DNA of 28,278 bases from CS4-C045 sp964347545 (GTDB lineage Bacteria; Planctomycetota; Planctomycetia; Pirellulales; UBA7805). The DNA lies in the NCBI GenBank assembly GCA_964347545.1, contig CAYFZZ010000306.1, positions 1 to 28,278 on the forward strand, given 5' to 3'. A program made the position numbers and the translations under genes. Shown here in pieces: positions 15,053 to 24,517 of the stretch (positions are counted from its first letter, which is position 1; each line of letters begins with the position of its first letter). Below the pieces are notes generated by a model. It did no database searches and was not told where the DNA came from. It saw nothing but the letters and a program-made list of their open reading frames with translations.

Positions 15053-17257
15053 ATGCCCACCTGGTTGACCACCTTGTTCGCTTCGCCCTGGATGCTGGCC
15101 TGGCTGCCGGCGGTGGCGGTACCGATCTTGATCCACCTCTGGAGCCGTCGTCGGTATCGGGAGGTCTCTTGGGCGGCGATGGAGTACCTGCTGGCGGCCA
15201 TTTCGCAGAGCGCTCGCCGGATGCGGATCGAACAGCTGTTGTTGCTGGCCGTCCGCACGCTGCTGATCTTGTTGGCCGTGCTGGCCCTGGCCGAACCGTT
15301 GCTGCGGGTGATGGCGTCGCCGCTGGGTCGCCAAGCCCGCACGCACCACATCCTGGTCCTGGACGGCTCGTACTCGATGGCCTATCGCTTTGGCGAGAAA
15401 CGCGCCTTCGAACTGGCTCAGGAAGCCGCCGTCCGGCGGGTGGAAGAGGGGCAGGAGGGGGACGCCTACTCGCTGGTCCTGATGGCCGATACCCCGCAGA
15501 TCATCGTGGGCACGGCGGCTTACGACCGCCAGCAATTCATCCGGGAGATCCGCAATCTTCGCCTTCCGCACGGCGGGGCGGACTTGCCGGCCGCCCTGCG
15601 AGCGACCCAACAGGTTGTGCGTCAGGTCCGTCGCGATCAGCCTGCCTTGCAGGGACACCACGTCTGTGTCATCAGCGACTTGGGAGCGAACACCTGGGGG
15701 GAGGAGGGTCGCAGCGAGGGGGAGCAAGCCGAGCTGGGGCAGCTGGTCCGACAGCTGGCGGAAGCAGAACGGGGTGTGGTGGAGGTCGTGCCAGTGGGGG
15801 GACCCGCCCCCGGCAATCTGGCGGTCACCCAACTGACCAGTTCGACGGCCTACGCCACCACCGGCGCGCCGGTCCGGGTGACCGCGGCGGTGCGGAGTTT
15901 TCAAGCCCAGCTGGTTGAGCGGGTGGTTGAGTTCTGGGTGGATGGACGACGCGTGGACCAGCAATCGGTGGAGATCTTGCCGGGCGACGAGACGCCTCCG
16001 GTCGTGTTTGACCACGCGTTTTCCGCCCCCGGCGATCACGCTCTGGAAGTGCGGATCGAGGGGGATCCCTTGGAGATTGACAACCGGCGTTACCTGGTGC
16101 TGCCGGTCAAGCCGCATCTGGACGCCCTGCTGGTCAGCGGCAAATTGGGGGCGACGTTGCCTGTCGAAGCGGCCCTGGGGGGGGGCGATCTGGCGGGGAG
16201 CAGGCAGGGGGTGATCCGACCTGAGGTGGTTTCCGAAAGCGGGCTGCTGGATCGCGACTTGAACCGCTACGACTGCATTTTTCTCTGCAACATTGGGCAG
16301 TTCACCGCGGACGAAGCCCTGCTGCTGGACCGCTACCTCCAACAGGGGGGCGGCTTGATCACGATCCTCGGAGATCGGGTTCAAGCGGACCGCTACAATC
16401 GTCAGCTGGGCGGCGTGGACAACGGGGCTCAGATCTTGCCGGCCCGCTTGGCGGAAGCCTACAGCGACGGCAACTACCACTACATCGATCCTGGGGGTTA
16501 CCAGCACCCTCTGCTGTCCCGCTGGCGGGGCAAACCCAAATCGGGCTTGACCACCGTCCCGGTGCTGAAATTCATCCGGCTCCAGCTGCCCCCGGCCACC
16601 GACGCCCGCGTCGTGCTGGGCCTGGACACGGGCGATCCGCTGCTGGTGGAACAAAAAATCGGCCGCGGCCGCTCGCTGTTGCTGGCCACCGACGTGGCCA
16701 CCACCAGCGTGGCGGTCACCGACCAGCAGCGGAGGCCCTGGTCGTTGCTCGCCTCCTGGCTGAACTGTCAGCCGTTTCTGGAGAGCCTCTGGCAAGCGGC
16801 CGTGGGAGGACGCTTGGACGAGCGGAATGTGATGGTGGGCGACACGGTCTCGGCCGCCGCGGAGACCACCGCCGCCAACGCACCGCTTGTGGTCACCCGG
16901 CCCGCAGCGGCCGGGGACGGCCCCCCGCTGACCGCCGAAACGGACCTCAGCGGCTGGTCGTACGCCGAGACCGAGTTCAGCGGGATTTACACGGTGCGGC
17001 GCGACGATCAGGAGGAACCGTGGCGCAAGTTTGCGGTCAACGTGCGGACTGAGGAAGGCGATCTGCAGCGGATCCGACCGGAGGACCTCCCGGCGGATAT
17101 GCTGTTGGCCGGCGACAGCGGAGCGGCGACCCTGGCCCCGACCGCGGGCCTGACCGCGGCGGGCTTCGAGCTGCACCAGGGGCTGCTGTGCACCGTCCTG
17201 GCGCTGCTCTTCCTGGAAATCTTCCTGGCCTGGTGGATGGGTTCTCGATCGGCATGA
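15053..17257 (+). CDS. BatA-like membrane protein with vWA domain
   Basis: A 734-residue product. The N-terminus is the BatA/aerotolerance double-transmembrane module: a helix at about 10-28 (WMLAWLPAVAVPILIHLW), then SRRRYREVSWAAMEYL, and a second helix at about 61-80 (QLLLLAVRTLLILLAVLALA). A vWA domain follows with DGSYS (D104, S106, S108) and the later Asp D209 (VCVISD), but the usual MIDAS Thr in GGTDL is Ala (A176 in GGADLPAAL). The long middle part (about 250-690) is mostly beta and probably extracytoplasmic. A C-terminal helix (LLCTVLALLFLEIFLAWW, about 711-728) anchors it again. There is no Shine-Dalgarno sequence; the ATG directly follows the heptamer array. Its stop overlaps the start of the next gene (ATGA). 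Confidence 0.85.
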   Translation: MPTWLTTLFASPWMLAWLPAVAVPILIHLWSRRRYREVSWAAMEYLLAAISQSARRMRIEQLLLLAVRTLLILLAVLALAEPLLRVMASPLGRQARTHHILVLDGSYSMAYRFGEKRAFELAQEAAVRRVEEGQEGDAYSLVLMADTPQIIVGTAAYDRQQFIREIRNLRLPHGGADLPAALRATQQVVRQVRRDQPALQGHHVCVISDLGANTWGEEGRSEGEQAELGQLVRQLAEAERGVVEVVPVGGPAPGNLAVTQLTSSTAYATTGAPVRVTAAVRSFQAQLVERVVEFWVDGRRVDQQSVEILPGDETPPVVFDHAFSAPGDHALEVRIEGDPLEIDNRRYLVLPVKPHLDALLVSGKLGATLPVEAALGGGDLAGSRQGVIRPEVVSESGLLDRDLNRYDCIFLCNIGQFTADEALLLDRYLQQGGGLITILGDRVQADRYNRQLGGVDNGAQILPARLAEAYSDGNYHYIDPGGYQHPLLSRWRGKPKSGLTTVPVLKFIRLQLPPATDARVVLGLDTGDPLLVEQKIGRGRSLLLATDVATTSVAVTDQQRRPWSLLASWLNCQPFLESLWQAAVGGRLDERNVMVGDTVSAAAETTAANAPLVVTRPAAAGDGPPLTAETDLSGWSYAETEFSGIYTVRRDDQEEPWRKFAVNVRTEEGDLQRIRPEDLPADMLLAGDSGAATLAPTAGLTAAGFELHQGLLCTVLALLFLEIFLAWWMGSRSA

Positions 17258-19644
17258 ACCAGCGACTGGCAACGTGGTTGTTGTGGCTGTTGGGGGTGGA
17301 CGTGCCACCCGCCGGCGAGGGTGTGCAATGGCAGCTAATCGGCGCTTGGCGGTGGAGCCGGCCGGTGATCTTTTTGTGTCTGCTGGCCGCCGCGGTGGCC
17401 GCGGCGTTTGTGGTGTGGATTTACTTTCGCGAACGCAGTTCGGCCGGCCGCGGCCAGCGGCTCCTGCTGGCCGGCCTGCGGTTGTCACTGATCCTGCTGG
17501 TGTTGCTGGTCATGATCTTCCAGCTGCAGCTGCATTTCAGCCGCACCAGTTTGCCCTACCTGGCGCTGGCCATCGACGATTCGGCCAGCATGGGGCTGGT
17601 CGACCCCTGGGAAGAGGAGGGGGTACCGGTCCCGTCGGCCCCGGGGGTGCCTGGGGGCGACCCGGCCGCGACCAGCCGGCTGGAGATGGTCCAGTCATGG
17701 CTGCTGGCCGACGACGGCTGGCGCCTACGCCAGCTGGCGCGGCGCTACAATCTGCGGCCGTATGCCCTGGCGGAGGCCGAGCGGAAGCAGTCGTCGGTCC
17801 CAGAGCGGTACCTGGAGGAACTGGGCCAGCTGCAGGCGACCGGTCCCTCCAGCCAATTGGGGCGTGGCGTTCGCGGCATCTTGAACGACCTGCGGGGAAC
17901 TCAGCCGGCCGCGCTGGTCCTCTTCACCGACGGGATCACCACGCAAGGCCCATCGCTCAGCGAAGCCGCCCAATGGGCTCGACGCAAAGCCGTCCCCTTG
18001 CATTTGGTCGCCGTCGGCAGCCCGCAGAAGTTGCCTGGCCTGGAGCTGGCGGACCTGGTCGTGGACGAGATCGTGTTTGTGGATGACTACGTCGACTTCG
18101 ACTTTACGCTGACTGCCGAAGGTTTGGAGGGGCGCGGCGTCGAGCTGGTATTGCGGGATGCTGCTGGCGGTGAGATCCTGGCGCGGCGGGAAGTGACGGC
18201 AGGCACGGACGGCGTCCCCCGCCGCCAGCGGCTCTCCCATCGCCCCTCCCAAGTGGGAACGGTGGAATACGTGATCGAGGTCGCGAATCTGCAGGAGGAG
18301 TTGCCCGAGGGCCGACCTCGGCTTAGCCGCGAGATTGACGTTCGCGACGATCCCATTCGCGTGCTGCTGGTGCAGTCCACGCCCAGCTTTGAATACCGTT
18401 ACTTGAAACATCTGCTGGAACGCGACCGCACGGTCCAGTTGCACGTCGTGCTGCAGGACGCGGACCTGGAATACGCCCAGCAGGACCGGCTCGCTTTGCG
18501 CGTCTTTCCGGTCAGCCGGGAGGAGCTGTTTGCCTACGACGTGCTGATCCTGGGTGACGTGAACCTGGGTTACTTCACCCGCCGGGCCCAGGAGCAGATC
18601 GGGGCCTTTGTGACCGAGAAGGGCGGGGGGCTGATCTTCATCAGCGGCAGTCAGTTCAGCCCGGACGATTGGCGCCGTTCACCGCTGGCCAAGCTCTTGC
18701 CCTTTGACCTGGAACAGACGACGGTCCCCGCCACCGAAGCCGACCTGCGGGAGGGCTTTGCCATCCAGCCCACTCCGCTGGGCCTGACCAGTCCGCACAT
18801 GCAGTTGGGCGACAGTCCCGCGGAAACGGATTCGCTGTGGCGCGACCTGCCACAGGCCTACTGGTCCGTCGAGGCCGCCCAAGTTCGCTCCACCGCCCGC
18901 GTGCTGGCCGAACATCCCACCCGCACCGGCAGCGGCGGCCAAAAGCTGCCCTTGATCATCGTCGCTTACGTGCCCCCGGGCAAAGTCTTGTGGCACGCCA
19001 CGGACGAAACCTATCGCTGGCGGTACCGCGTGGGGGACGCGCTGTTTGCCCGCTACTGGATCCAGGCGATTCGTTATTTGAGCCGGGCGAAGTTGTGGGG
19101 CCAGCGGGGGGTCGAACTGACGGCGGATCGGAACACATATCAAGCGGGGATGCCGGTCCAGCTGCGGGTGCGGTTTTTTGACGAACGCCTGTCCCCCGCC
19201 GCGGACGACGGAGTCACCCTTCTGCTGACCGGTAGCGATCCCCAGCGGCGGCAGGTGAAACTGCGGCGGAGCCTGGAGAGCCCTGCTATTTTTGCGGCGA
19301 CGGTCAACCATCTGCCCCTGGGTACCTACCGCGCGGGGATCGCGGCCCCCTCGCTGCCAACGCCGCCGCAACCGGCAACCTTCCAGATCGTGGCCCCCCC
19401 CGGCGAAACCGCTCGCCGCGAAGTCGACACGGACGACCTGAAAAAGGCCGCCCAGATCTCGCGGGGAGAATTTTACCAGCTGAGCGAGCTGGACCGGCTG
19501 CTGGACCAACTGCCCCCCGGCCGGCCGGTCAAAGTGGCCAGCCTGCCCCCCATCCCGTTGTGGAACAACTGGCGCGTGTTCACCCTGTATCTGATCCTCC
19601 TCACCTGCGAATGGCTGTTGCGGAAACGCGCCGGCATGCTCTAG
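17254..19644 (+). CDS. Membrane protein with vWA domain
   Basis: A 796-residue product, translationally coupled to the BatA-like gene by an ATGA overlap at 17254-17257, which fixes the start (the frame is open to 17188). Two N-terminal helices (about 38-57 and 70-90) precede a vWA-like domain with MIDAS DxSxS (D108, S110, S112 in AIDDSASMG) and the later Asp D226 (LVLFTDG). The third MIDAS position, normally Thr, appears to be Ser (S200 in PSSQLG). A glutamine-amidotransferase-like flavodoxin fold is suggested in the middle (RVLLVQSTPSFEYRYLKHLLERD and GGGLIFISG, about residues 368-470). The C-terminus has one more helix followed by a basic end (LYLILLTCEWLLRKRAGML). It is probably a partner of the MoxR ATPase with its large part outside the cytoplasm. 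Confidence 0.82.
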   Translation: MNQRLATWLLWLLGVDVPPAGEGVQWQLIGAWRWSRPVIFLCLLAAAVAAAFVVWIYFRERSSAGRGQRLLLAGLRLSLILLVLLVMIFQLQLHFSRTSLPYLALAIDDSASMGLVDPWEEEGVPVPSAPGVPGGDPAATSRLEMVQSWLLADDGWRLRQLARRYNLRPYALAEAERKQSSVPERYLEELGQLQATGPSSQLGRGVRGILNDLRGTQPAALVLFTDGITTQGPSLSEAAQWARRKAVPLHLVAVGSPQKLPGLELADLVVDEIVFVDDYVDFDFTLTAEGLEGRGVELVLRDAAGGEILARREVTAGTDGVPRRQRLSHRPSQVGTVEYVIEVANLQEELPEGRPRLSREIDVRDDPIRVLLVQSTPSFEYRYLKHLLERDRTVQLHVVLQDADLEYAQQDRLALRVFPVSREELFAYDVLILGDVNLGYFTRRAQEQIGAFVTEKGGGLIFISGSQFSPDDWRRSPLAKLLPFDLEQTTVPATEADLREGFAIQPTPLGLTSPHMQLGDSPAETDSLWRDLPQAYWSVEAAQVRSTARVLAEHPTRTGSGGQKLPLIIVAYVPPGKVLWHATDETYRWRYRVGDALFARYWIQAIRYLSRAKLWGQRGVELTADRNTYQAGMPVQLRVRFFDERLSPAADDGVTLLLTGSDPQRRQVKLRRSLESPAIFAATVNHLPLGTYRAGIAAPSLPTPPQPATFQIVAPPGETARREVDTDDLKKAAQISRGEFYQLSELDRLLDQLPPGRPVKVASLPPIPLWNNWRVFTLYLILLTCEWLLRKRAGML

Positions 19645-19725
19645 CCAGCCTGGCATTCGTCCCCTGCGTCATCGTTGGATAAAATACTTGATACCCCTGA
19701 ACTCCCTCAACTCCCGCCAGCCAGC

Positions 19726-22700
19726 ATGAACAGCGTCACCGCACATCCCCTGGAGCAGCGGCTGGGAGCCGTGCGACGCAAAGCGCGGCGGGCGACCCTG
19801 GCCTCCGGGATCGGCTGGGCAACGGTGGTCGCGGTGGCCAGCCTCCTGCTGGCCGGCAGTCTGGACTATTGGCTCCGCGTGGAAGCCTGGCCGGTACGGC
19901 TGATGTTGACCGCCGCCCTCGGGCTGGCCGTCGGTTGGGCCATCACCCGTTGGGTCCTCCCGGCGGTCCTCTCCGACCCGGGCGACCTGGCCCTCGCGGG
20001 GCGGGTCCAGCGCCGTTTTCCGCAGTTGAAAGACAAGCTGGCCAGTGCCGTGGAGTTTTCCCGCCAACGCGCCGCCGACCCCCTGGCCGGATCCCCGGCC
20101 CTTCGGCGCGCCGTCGTGGCCCAGACCGAGGTCCAGATCGAGCAGGTCCCGCTAGAGGAGGTCGTCGATCCCGGTCCCGCTCGCCGAGCCCTGGCCGCCG
20201 CGGCCGTGGCCGGTTTATGCCTGGCCCTGGTCGCCTTCGCCAGCCCGGCCGCGGCGCGGACCGCCCTCTGGCGGTTGATGCTTCCCCTGGCGGACCACCC
20301 CTGGCCCCGCTGGCACCAGCTGGTCTTCGTCGAGCCGCCCTCGCGGCTGGCCGTGGGGTCCCTATTCGAGGTGGAAGTGCGGGATGCCCACGGTCGGCTC
20401 CCGGCGGACGTCTTCATCGATTATCGGTGGGAGGACGAGTCAGGTTGGCGGACGGTGTCCGAGACGATGCAGCCGGTGGGGGAGGTGATGGTCGCGGTCC
20501 GCGAAAACGTGAGTCGTTCTTTTGAGTACCGCGCTCGCGGAGGGGATCATCAAGACATGGCCTGGCAGACGCTGGTGGTGGTCGAACCGCCCCGCGTCGA
20601 GTCGGTGTCGGTGACCGTTCAGCCCCCCGCCTACACCGGCTGGCCCGCGGCCACTTCGCCGGGGCCGATCGTGGGGCTGGTCGGCAGCACGATTCGGCTG
20701 GTGGCCCGCACTTCCCACCCCGCGGCTACGGCCGCGGTAACCTTGGAGGACGGACAGACGATCCGCGGCCAGATCTCGACGGACGGCCGGCAGGTGACCG
20801 TGCCAGCCGACCCGGAAACGCCGTGGCGGGTCGAGCAATCCGGCACGTACGCGCTGTGCCTGGTCGACGCCGAGGGGATCACGGCAGAGCATGCGGAGAG
20901 CTGGGAAATCCAGGCGATCCCGGACCAGCCGCCGACGGTCTCGATCGAAAAACCGTCGGCCGAATTGCATGTCACGGCCGAGGCCAGCGTTCCCTTGCAG
21001 GTCGTTGCCAAAGACCGCCTGGCCATTCGCGACATCGCCCTGAAGTATCTGCGGAGTGACGTATCCGAGCGGGGGGAAGAGCAGTTTTTCCTGTATCAAG
21101 GCCCGCCCGCCGTCGCGGCGGTGGCGGGCGAACCGTCGCTGGCCCAGCTGGTGGAGGGTGAGCGGCGGGTGGTGGCGCTGGAGTGGAACCTGCAGCCGCT
21201 GGAGTTGACGCCCGGTACCCAGATCACCTTCCATGCCGCGGCGCACGACTATCAGCCGGCCGAAGGCAAAAGCCCCCCGCAACGCATCCTGCTCGTGACA
21301 CGGCAGGAGATGGAAGAACGTTTAGCCCGGCGGCAAGCCGCCATCCTCAGCCAGCTCGCTGAAATCCTCAAACGCCAACGAGAGACGCGGGGGCGGACCC
21401 GCCAGCTGGAAATCCAGCTGGAGGAAGTCGGCACGCTGGCGGGGGAGGATGTGGACCAGGTGCAGAGCATCGAGCTGGCTCAACGCGACCTCCGCCAGGC
21501 GTTGACGGCCGATCAGGACAGCATTCTGTCTGGAATCGCCGACCTCCTCGCTGATGCTCGCCACAACCGGCTGGACAATCGCTCGCTGGTACGACAACTG
21601 GGCGGTCTTGCCGGGCGGATTGGGCAGTTACAGCGGGAGGATTTACCGGCCATCGAGCAGCGGCTGGCTGTGGCGCGGAAGAACCTGCAAGCGGCGGAGA
21701 GCGGGGCGGCGGAGAGCGGGGCGGCGGAGGAGCGGGGTGCCGAGCAGCCGCCGGCGGGGGGGCCGGATCCGCCACGACCGGTCGAGCCGCAGGGGGGCGA
21801 TGCCCTGCCACCGCTGCGCGAGGCGGGGCAGCACCAGGACCAGGTCGTCGCGGCCCTGGAAGAGGCCCTGGGTGACCTGCAACGGTGGGACAACTTCCGC
21901 CAGGCCGCCCGAGAGCTGGCCGCCCTCCAGGACGCCCTCCGGGAGATCCGCACCCAGACCGATCGGATCCGCCCGCGAACCCTGGGCCGGGAAGTCGAAC
22001 AGCTGGCGGCCCAAGACCGAGCCGACCTGAAGAAACTGGCCAGCCGCCAGGGGGAACTTGCCCGCCGCTTTGACAAGGTCCTGCAAGGCATCGACCAGGC
22101 GGCGCAGGACCTGGAGGAGTCCGACCCCTTGGCCGCCGCGGCCCTGGCCGACGCCGCCCACTTCGCTCGACAAAAAGCGATCGGCAACCAGCTGCGGGCA
22201 GCCGGCCAGAACGTCGCCCAGAATCAGGTGGGCCAGGCGACCCAGCAACAACAGTCCGCCAGCGGCGACCTGCAGGAAATGCAAGACATCCTGGCCAACC
22301 GCCGCGAGGAGGAACTGTCGCGGCTGGTCCAGAAGCTGAAAGAGGCCGAAGCAGAACTGCAGCAAATTCGGCAGCGGCAAGCTGGCCTGCAGAAAAAGAT
22401 CGAGGCGGAGGGCCAGCGGGAGGCGGACCCGCAGCGCCGTCGAGAACTGCAACGATTGACACGCCAGCAACGTCAACTGCAGGAGGAGTCGGAACGGCTG
22501 ATGCGCAAACTTCGCCGGCTGCAGGCCGCCGCTGCCAGCCGCCAGCTGGCCGAGGCCGCGGCGGGGATGAGCCGATCGGGAGAGGCGGGCCAAGCGGGGG
22601 ACGCCGCGGCGGCCGGCCAGCACGCGGCCGAGGCGGCCCGGGACCTGGAACAAGCGCAACGGGAACTGGCCCAAGCCCGTCGCCAGGCGGAAGCCGACCT

Positions 22701-23490
22701 GGCCCAGGAACGGCTCGCCGGGCTGCAAGAACAGCTGAAAGGAATCCGCGAATTGCAACAGGTCGTCCTAGCCGAGACCCGGCGGCTGGACGCCCTCCGC
22801 AGGGACCAGGGCAACCTCACGCGGGGACAGCTGGTCGGGCTGACTGGACTGGCCGGCCAGCAGGAATCGCTGCACGATCAGACGCGGGTCATGTCGGACA
22901 AGCTGGCAGGTGCCGAAATTTTCCAACGGACCCTGGCCCGCAGTGCGGATAAAATGAAGGCAGCCGCCGATCGCCTGGCCCGCCGGGAAACGGGCGACGC
23001 CACCCAGCGGGCCGAACAAGAAGCGTTGGCCAGGTTGAAGTTGCTGAGCGAGGCGCTGGCCCCGGGCAAGCCCGCGGCGGGTGCCGGACAAGCGCCTGGC
23101 GGAGCAGGGGAGGGGGGAGGGAATCAAGGCGGAGGGCTGACGTCGCTGGCCGAACTGAAACTGCTGAAACTGCTGCAAGCCGACCTGAACCAGCGGACCG
23201 ACGAAAACCGCGCGGCGATCGACCAGGCGATCCGGCAGAACCAAGACACCGGGCCCCTGCAGCAACAGCGGGCTCAGCTGGCCCAAGAACAGGGAGAACT
23301 GGCCGACATCATGTTCCAAATGCTGGAGAAGGAGGACCAGCCGCCGGAAGACGACCCGGACCGGCTGCCCGACCTGCGGCCAGCCACCCCGCTCGACCCG
23401 CCCGATGAGGAGACCGACCCGCCAGCGGGGGACGAGCAGGTACCTGACCGGGACCGGGTGGGCCCGCAGGAAAAAAATGGATCCGGGTGA
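19726..23490 (+). CDS. DUF4175-like membrane-anchored coiled-coil protein
   Basis: A 1254-residue product. Three transmembrane helices lie at about 27-46, 58-80 and 153-178. Between the second and third is the motif GDLALAGRVQRRFPQLKDKLASAVEFSRQ (key elements FPQLKDKLASAVEF), typical of DUF4175-like proteins. Residues about 200-520 are beta-rich repeats (LVFVEPPSRLAVG, VVVEPPRVESVSV). From about 528 to 1165 it is a very long Gln/Arg/Leu-rich coiled coil, and the tail is acidic and Pro-rich. It could span the periplasm as a rod or scaffold. The ATG at 19726 has no Shine-Dalgarno sequence, and an upstream TTG at 19675 is possible. A 15-bp repeat (21691-21737) puts AAESG copies into a linker. 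It lies 81 bp after the vWA gene and 19 bp before the secreted Gln-rich protein. The function is unknown. Confidence 0.75.
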   Translation: MNSVTAHPLEQRLGAVRRKARRATLASGIGWATVVAVASLLLAGSLDYWLRVEAWPVRLMLTAALGLAVGWAITRWVLPAVLSDPGDLALAGRVQRRFPQLKDKLASAVEFSRQRAADPLAGSPALRRAVVAQTEVQIEQVPLEEVVDPGPARRALAAAAVAGLCLALVAFASPAAARTALWRLMLPLADHPWPRWHQLVFVEPPSRLAVGSLFEVEVRDAHGRLPADVFIDYRWEDESGWRTVSETMQPVGEVMVAVRENVSRSFEYRARGGDHQDMAWQTLVVVEPPRVESVSVTVQPPAYTGWPAATSPGPIVGLVGSTIRLVARTSHPAATAAVTLEDGQTIRGQISTDGRQVTVPADPETPWRVEQSGTYALCLVDAEGITAEHAESWEIQAIPDQPPTVSIEKPSAELHVTAEASVPLQVVAKDRLAIRDIALKYLRSDVSERGEEQFFLYQGPPAVAAVAGEPSLAQLVEGERRVVALEWNLQPLELTPGTQITFHAAAHDYQPAEGKSPPQRILLVTRQEMEERLARRQAAILSQLAEILKRQRETRGRTRQLEIQLEEVGTLAGEDVDQVQSIELAQRDLRQALTADQDSILSGIADLLADARHNRLDNRSLVRQLGGLAGRIGQLQREDLPAIEQRLAVARKNLQAAESGAAESGAAEERGAEQPPAGGPDPPRPVEPQGGDALPPLREAGQHQDQVVAALEEALGDLQRWDNFRQAARELAALQDALREIRTQTDRIRPRTLGREVEQLAAQDRADLKKLASRQGELARRFDKVLQGIDQAAQDLEESDPLAAAALADAAHFARQKAIGNQLRAAGQNVAQNQVGQATQQQQSASGDLQEMQDILANRREEELSRLVQKLKEAEAELQQIRQRQAGLQKKIEAEGQREADPQRRRELQRLTRQQRQLQEESERLMRKLRRLQAAAASRQLAEAAAGMSRSGEAGQAGDAAAAGQHAAEAARDLEQAQRELAQARRQAEADLAQERLAGLQEQLKGIRELQQVVLAETRRLDALRRDQGNLTRGQLVGLTGLAGQQESLHDQTRVMSDKLAGAEIFQRTLARSADKMKAAADRLARRETGDATQRAEQEALARLKLLSEALAPGKPAAGAGQAPGGAGEGGGNQGGGLTSLAELKLLKLLQADLNQRTDENRAAIDQAIRQNQDTGPLQQQRAQLAQEQGELADIMFQMLEKEDQPPEDDPDRLPDLRPATPLDPPDEETDPPAGDEQVPDRDRVGPQEKNGSG
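21691..21737 (+). repeat. 15-bp in-frame minisatellite in the coiled-coil gene
   Basis: GCGGCGGAGAGCGGG occurs exactly twice in tandem (21691-21705 and 21706-21720), followed by an imperfect third copy. It stays in frame and encodes AAESG units followed by AAEERG, in a Gly/Pro-rich break in the coiled coil. Copy number probably varies between strains. Confidence 0.75.
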
Positions 23491-23509
23491 TTTTCCCAGG
23501 AGCCTTACC

Positions 23510-24289
23510 ATGAGACACGCGGCAGCTGCCCTGGGGATGGCGCTTACGATGCTGGTTGCCGGCGGCAGCGTCGCGGCCGACGACCCGTCCGAGCTGGACC
23601 GCCAGCTGCTGGAGCAACTGGACGCCGCCGACGATCCGCGGGAGCTGCTGACCGAGCCGCAGGAGGGGGAGGCCCCGCGGCCGTCTGCCGACGACAGCGG
23701 TGCCCCCCATCCAGAAAAATCGCTCGACCAAAAACTGCTCGACCAGCTGGGCGAAGGCGAAGACATTCCCCTTCAGACCGACCTGGTGGAAGAGGAAGTC
23801 TTGGGGGAAGATGCGGACCCGTTGACACGGATCGGCCACAAGATGCGGCTGGTCCAGCGGCTGCTGGTCCAACAAAAGCCGCCATCGCGTGCCGGGCAGC
23901 TGCAACAGGAAATCCTCCGCGACCTGGAAAAACTGCTCGAGCAACTCCAGCAGCAGCAACAGCAGCAGGCTTCCGCGCCACGCGCAGGGTCCGGTCGGCA
24001 GCAGGCCAGCCGCCGCAAAATCCAGCAGCCGCGACCCGGCTCGCCGCGCCGCGGGGGTGACCGCCCCTCCCGGCAACCGGCGGACCAGAGCGAGGACCGG
24101 GTTCGCGAGGCGGAATCGCGCCAGATCGACGTGGTGGAGGTGACCGAGATGATCAAACAGATCTGGGGACACCTGCCAGAAAAAGAACGAGAACGGCTGC
24201 GGCAGATGGCCGCGGACGAACCACTGCCCGAGAGTGCGGTGCAGATTGAAAACTATTTCCGCCGCTTGTCCGAGGCGGAGGGTCCTTGA
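23510..24289 (+). CDS. Secreted Gln-rich protein, unknown function
   Basis: A 259-residue product with a signal peptide (MRHAAAALGMALTMLVAGGSVAA, cleavage about residue 23). Near the mature N-terminus is a repeated motif, LDRQLLEQLD (about 29-38) and LDQKLLDQLG (about 72-81). Then follow DPLTRIGHKMRLVQRLL (about 103-119), a coiled coil ending in a poly-Gln run (LQQQQQQQ, about 146-153), a basic low-complexity linker, and a conserved-looking C-terminal block (IWGHLPEKERERLRQM ... YFRRLSE, about 217-257) that I associate with planctomycete cluster proteins. The ATG at 23510 is fixed by AGGAG 7 bases before it. It is 19 bp from the coiled-coil gene, so it is very likely co-expressed and may bind that protein outside the cytoplasm. 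No catalytic motif is visible. Confidence 0.8.
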   Translation: MRHAAAALGMALTMLVAGGSVAADDPSELDRQLLEQLDAADDPRELLTEPQEGEAPRPSADDSGAPHPEKSLDQKLLDQLGEGEDIPLQTDLVEEEVLGEDADPLTRIGHKMRLVQRLLVQQKPPSRAGQLQQEILRDLEKLLEQLQQQQQQQASAPRAGSGRQQASRRKIQQPRPGSPRRGGDRPSRQPADQSEDRVREAESRQIDVVEVTEMIKQIWGHLPEKERERLRQMAADEPLPESAVQIENYFRRLSEAEGP

Positions 24290-24371
24290 GGGCCAACGCG
24301 GATGGAAGGTGTGCGACGCGGCCGGGGGCCGTCAGCGAAAGGGAGGGCCAGCGCTCTTGCCCATCATCCTG

Positions 24372-24395
24372 GGGACGGGCAGGAGTGCCCGTCCT
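24372..24395. repeat. Palindromic hairpin element
   Basis: GGACGGGCA (24373-24381) pairs perfectly with TGCCCGTCC (24386-24394) around the 4-base loop GGAG, and one flanking G-T pair extends it. It lies alone in the 241-bp gap between the secreted Gln-rich gene and the alpha-barrel gene. There is no T-run after it, so it looks more like a REP-type dispersed palindrome than an intrinsic terminator, but it could also slow or process the transcript. Confidence 0.6.
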
Positions 24396-24496
24396 ACAAG
24401 CATGCGCGCAGGAATTCAAGAAATCACTGAGGAGGAGAATGAGGAAAGGAGGATCCCCTTCCGGCCCCGCCGCAGGATCGACCCCCACCCGGTCTC

Positions 24497-24517
24497 TAGC
24501 CCCTCACCCCTAGCCCC
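24497..24517. repeat. Heptamer repeat TAGCCCC/TCACCCC, 3 units
   Basis: TAGCCCC, TCACCCC and TAGCCCC lie side by side and end 13 bases before the ATG at 24531. This is a short degenerate member of the C-rich repeat class, again just before a gene without a Shine-Dalgarno sequence. Confidence 0.55.

Noticed and set aside
14809..17488. Minus-strand frames with WKVEGGRWK-type repeats
   Set aside because: The peptide repeats come entirely from reading the TTCCACC and CACTGAC heptamer arrays antisense. The frames are also antisense to the BatA-like gene, so they are artefacts.
24286..24513. 75-codon frame before the alpha-barrel gene
   Set aside because: It overlaps the end of the preceding gene and reads through the palindrome. 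Only its last 24 codons have an SD-like site, and those are listed as a tentative leader, not a gene.
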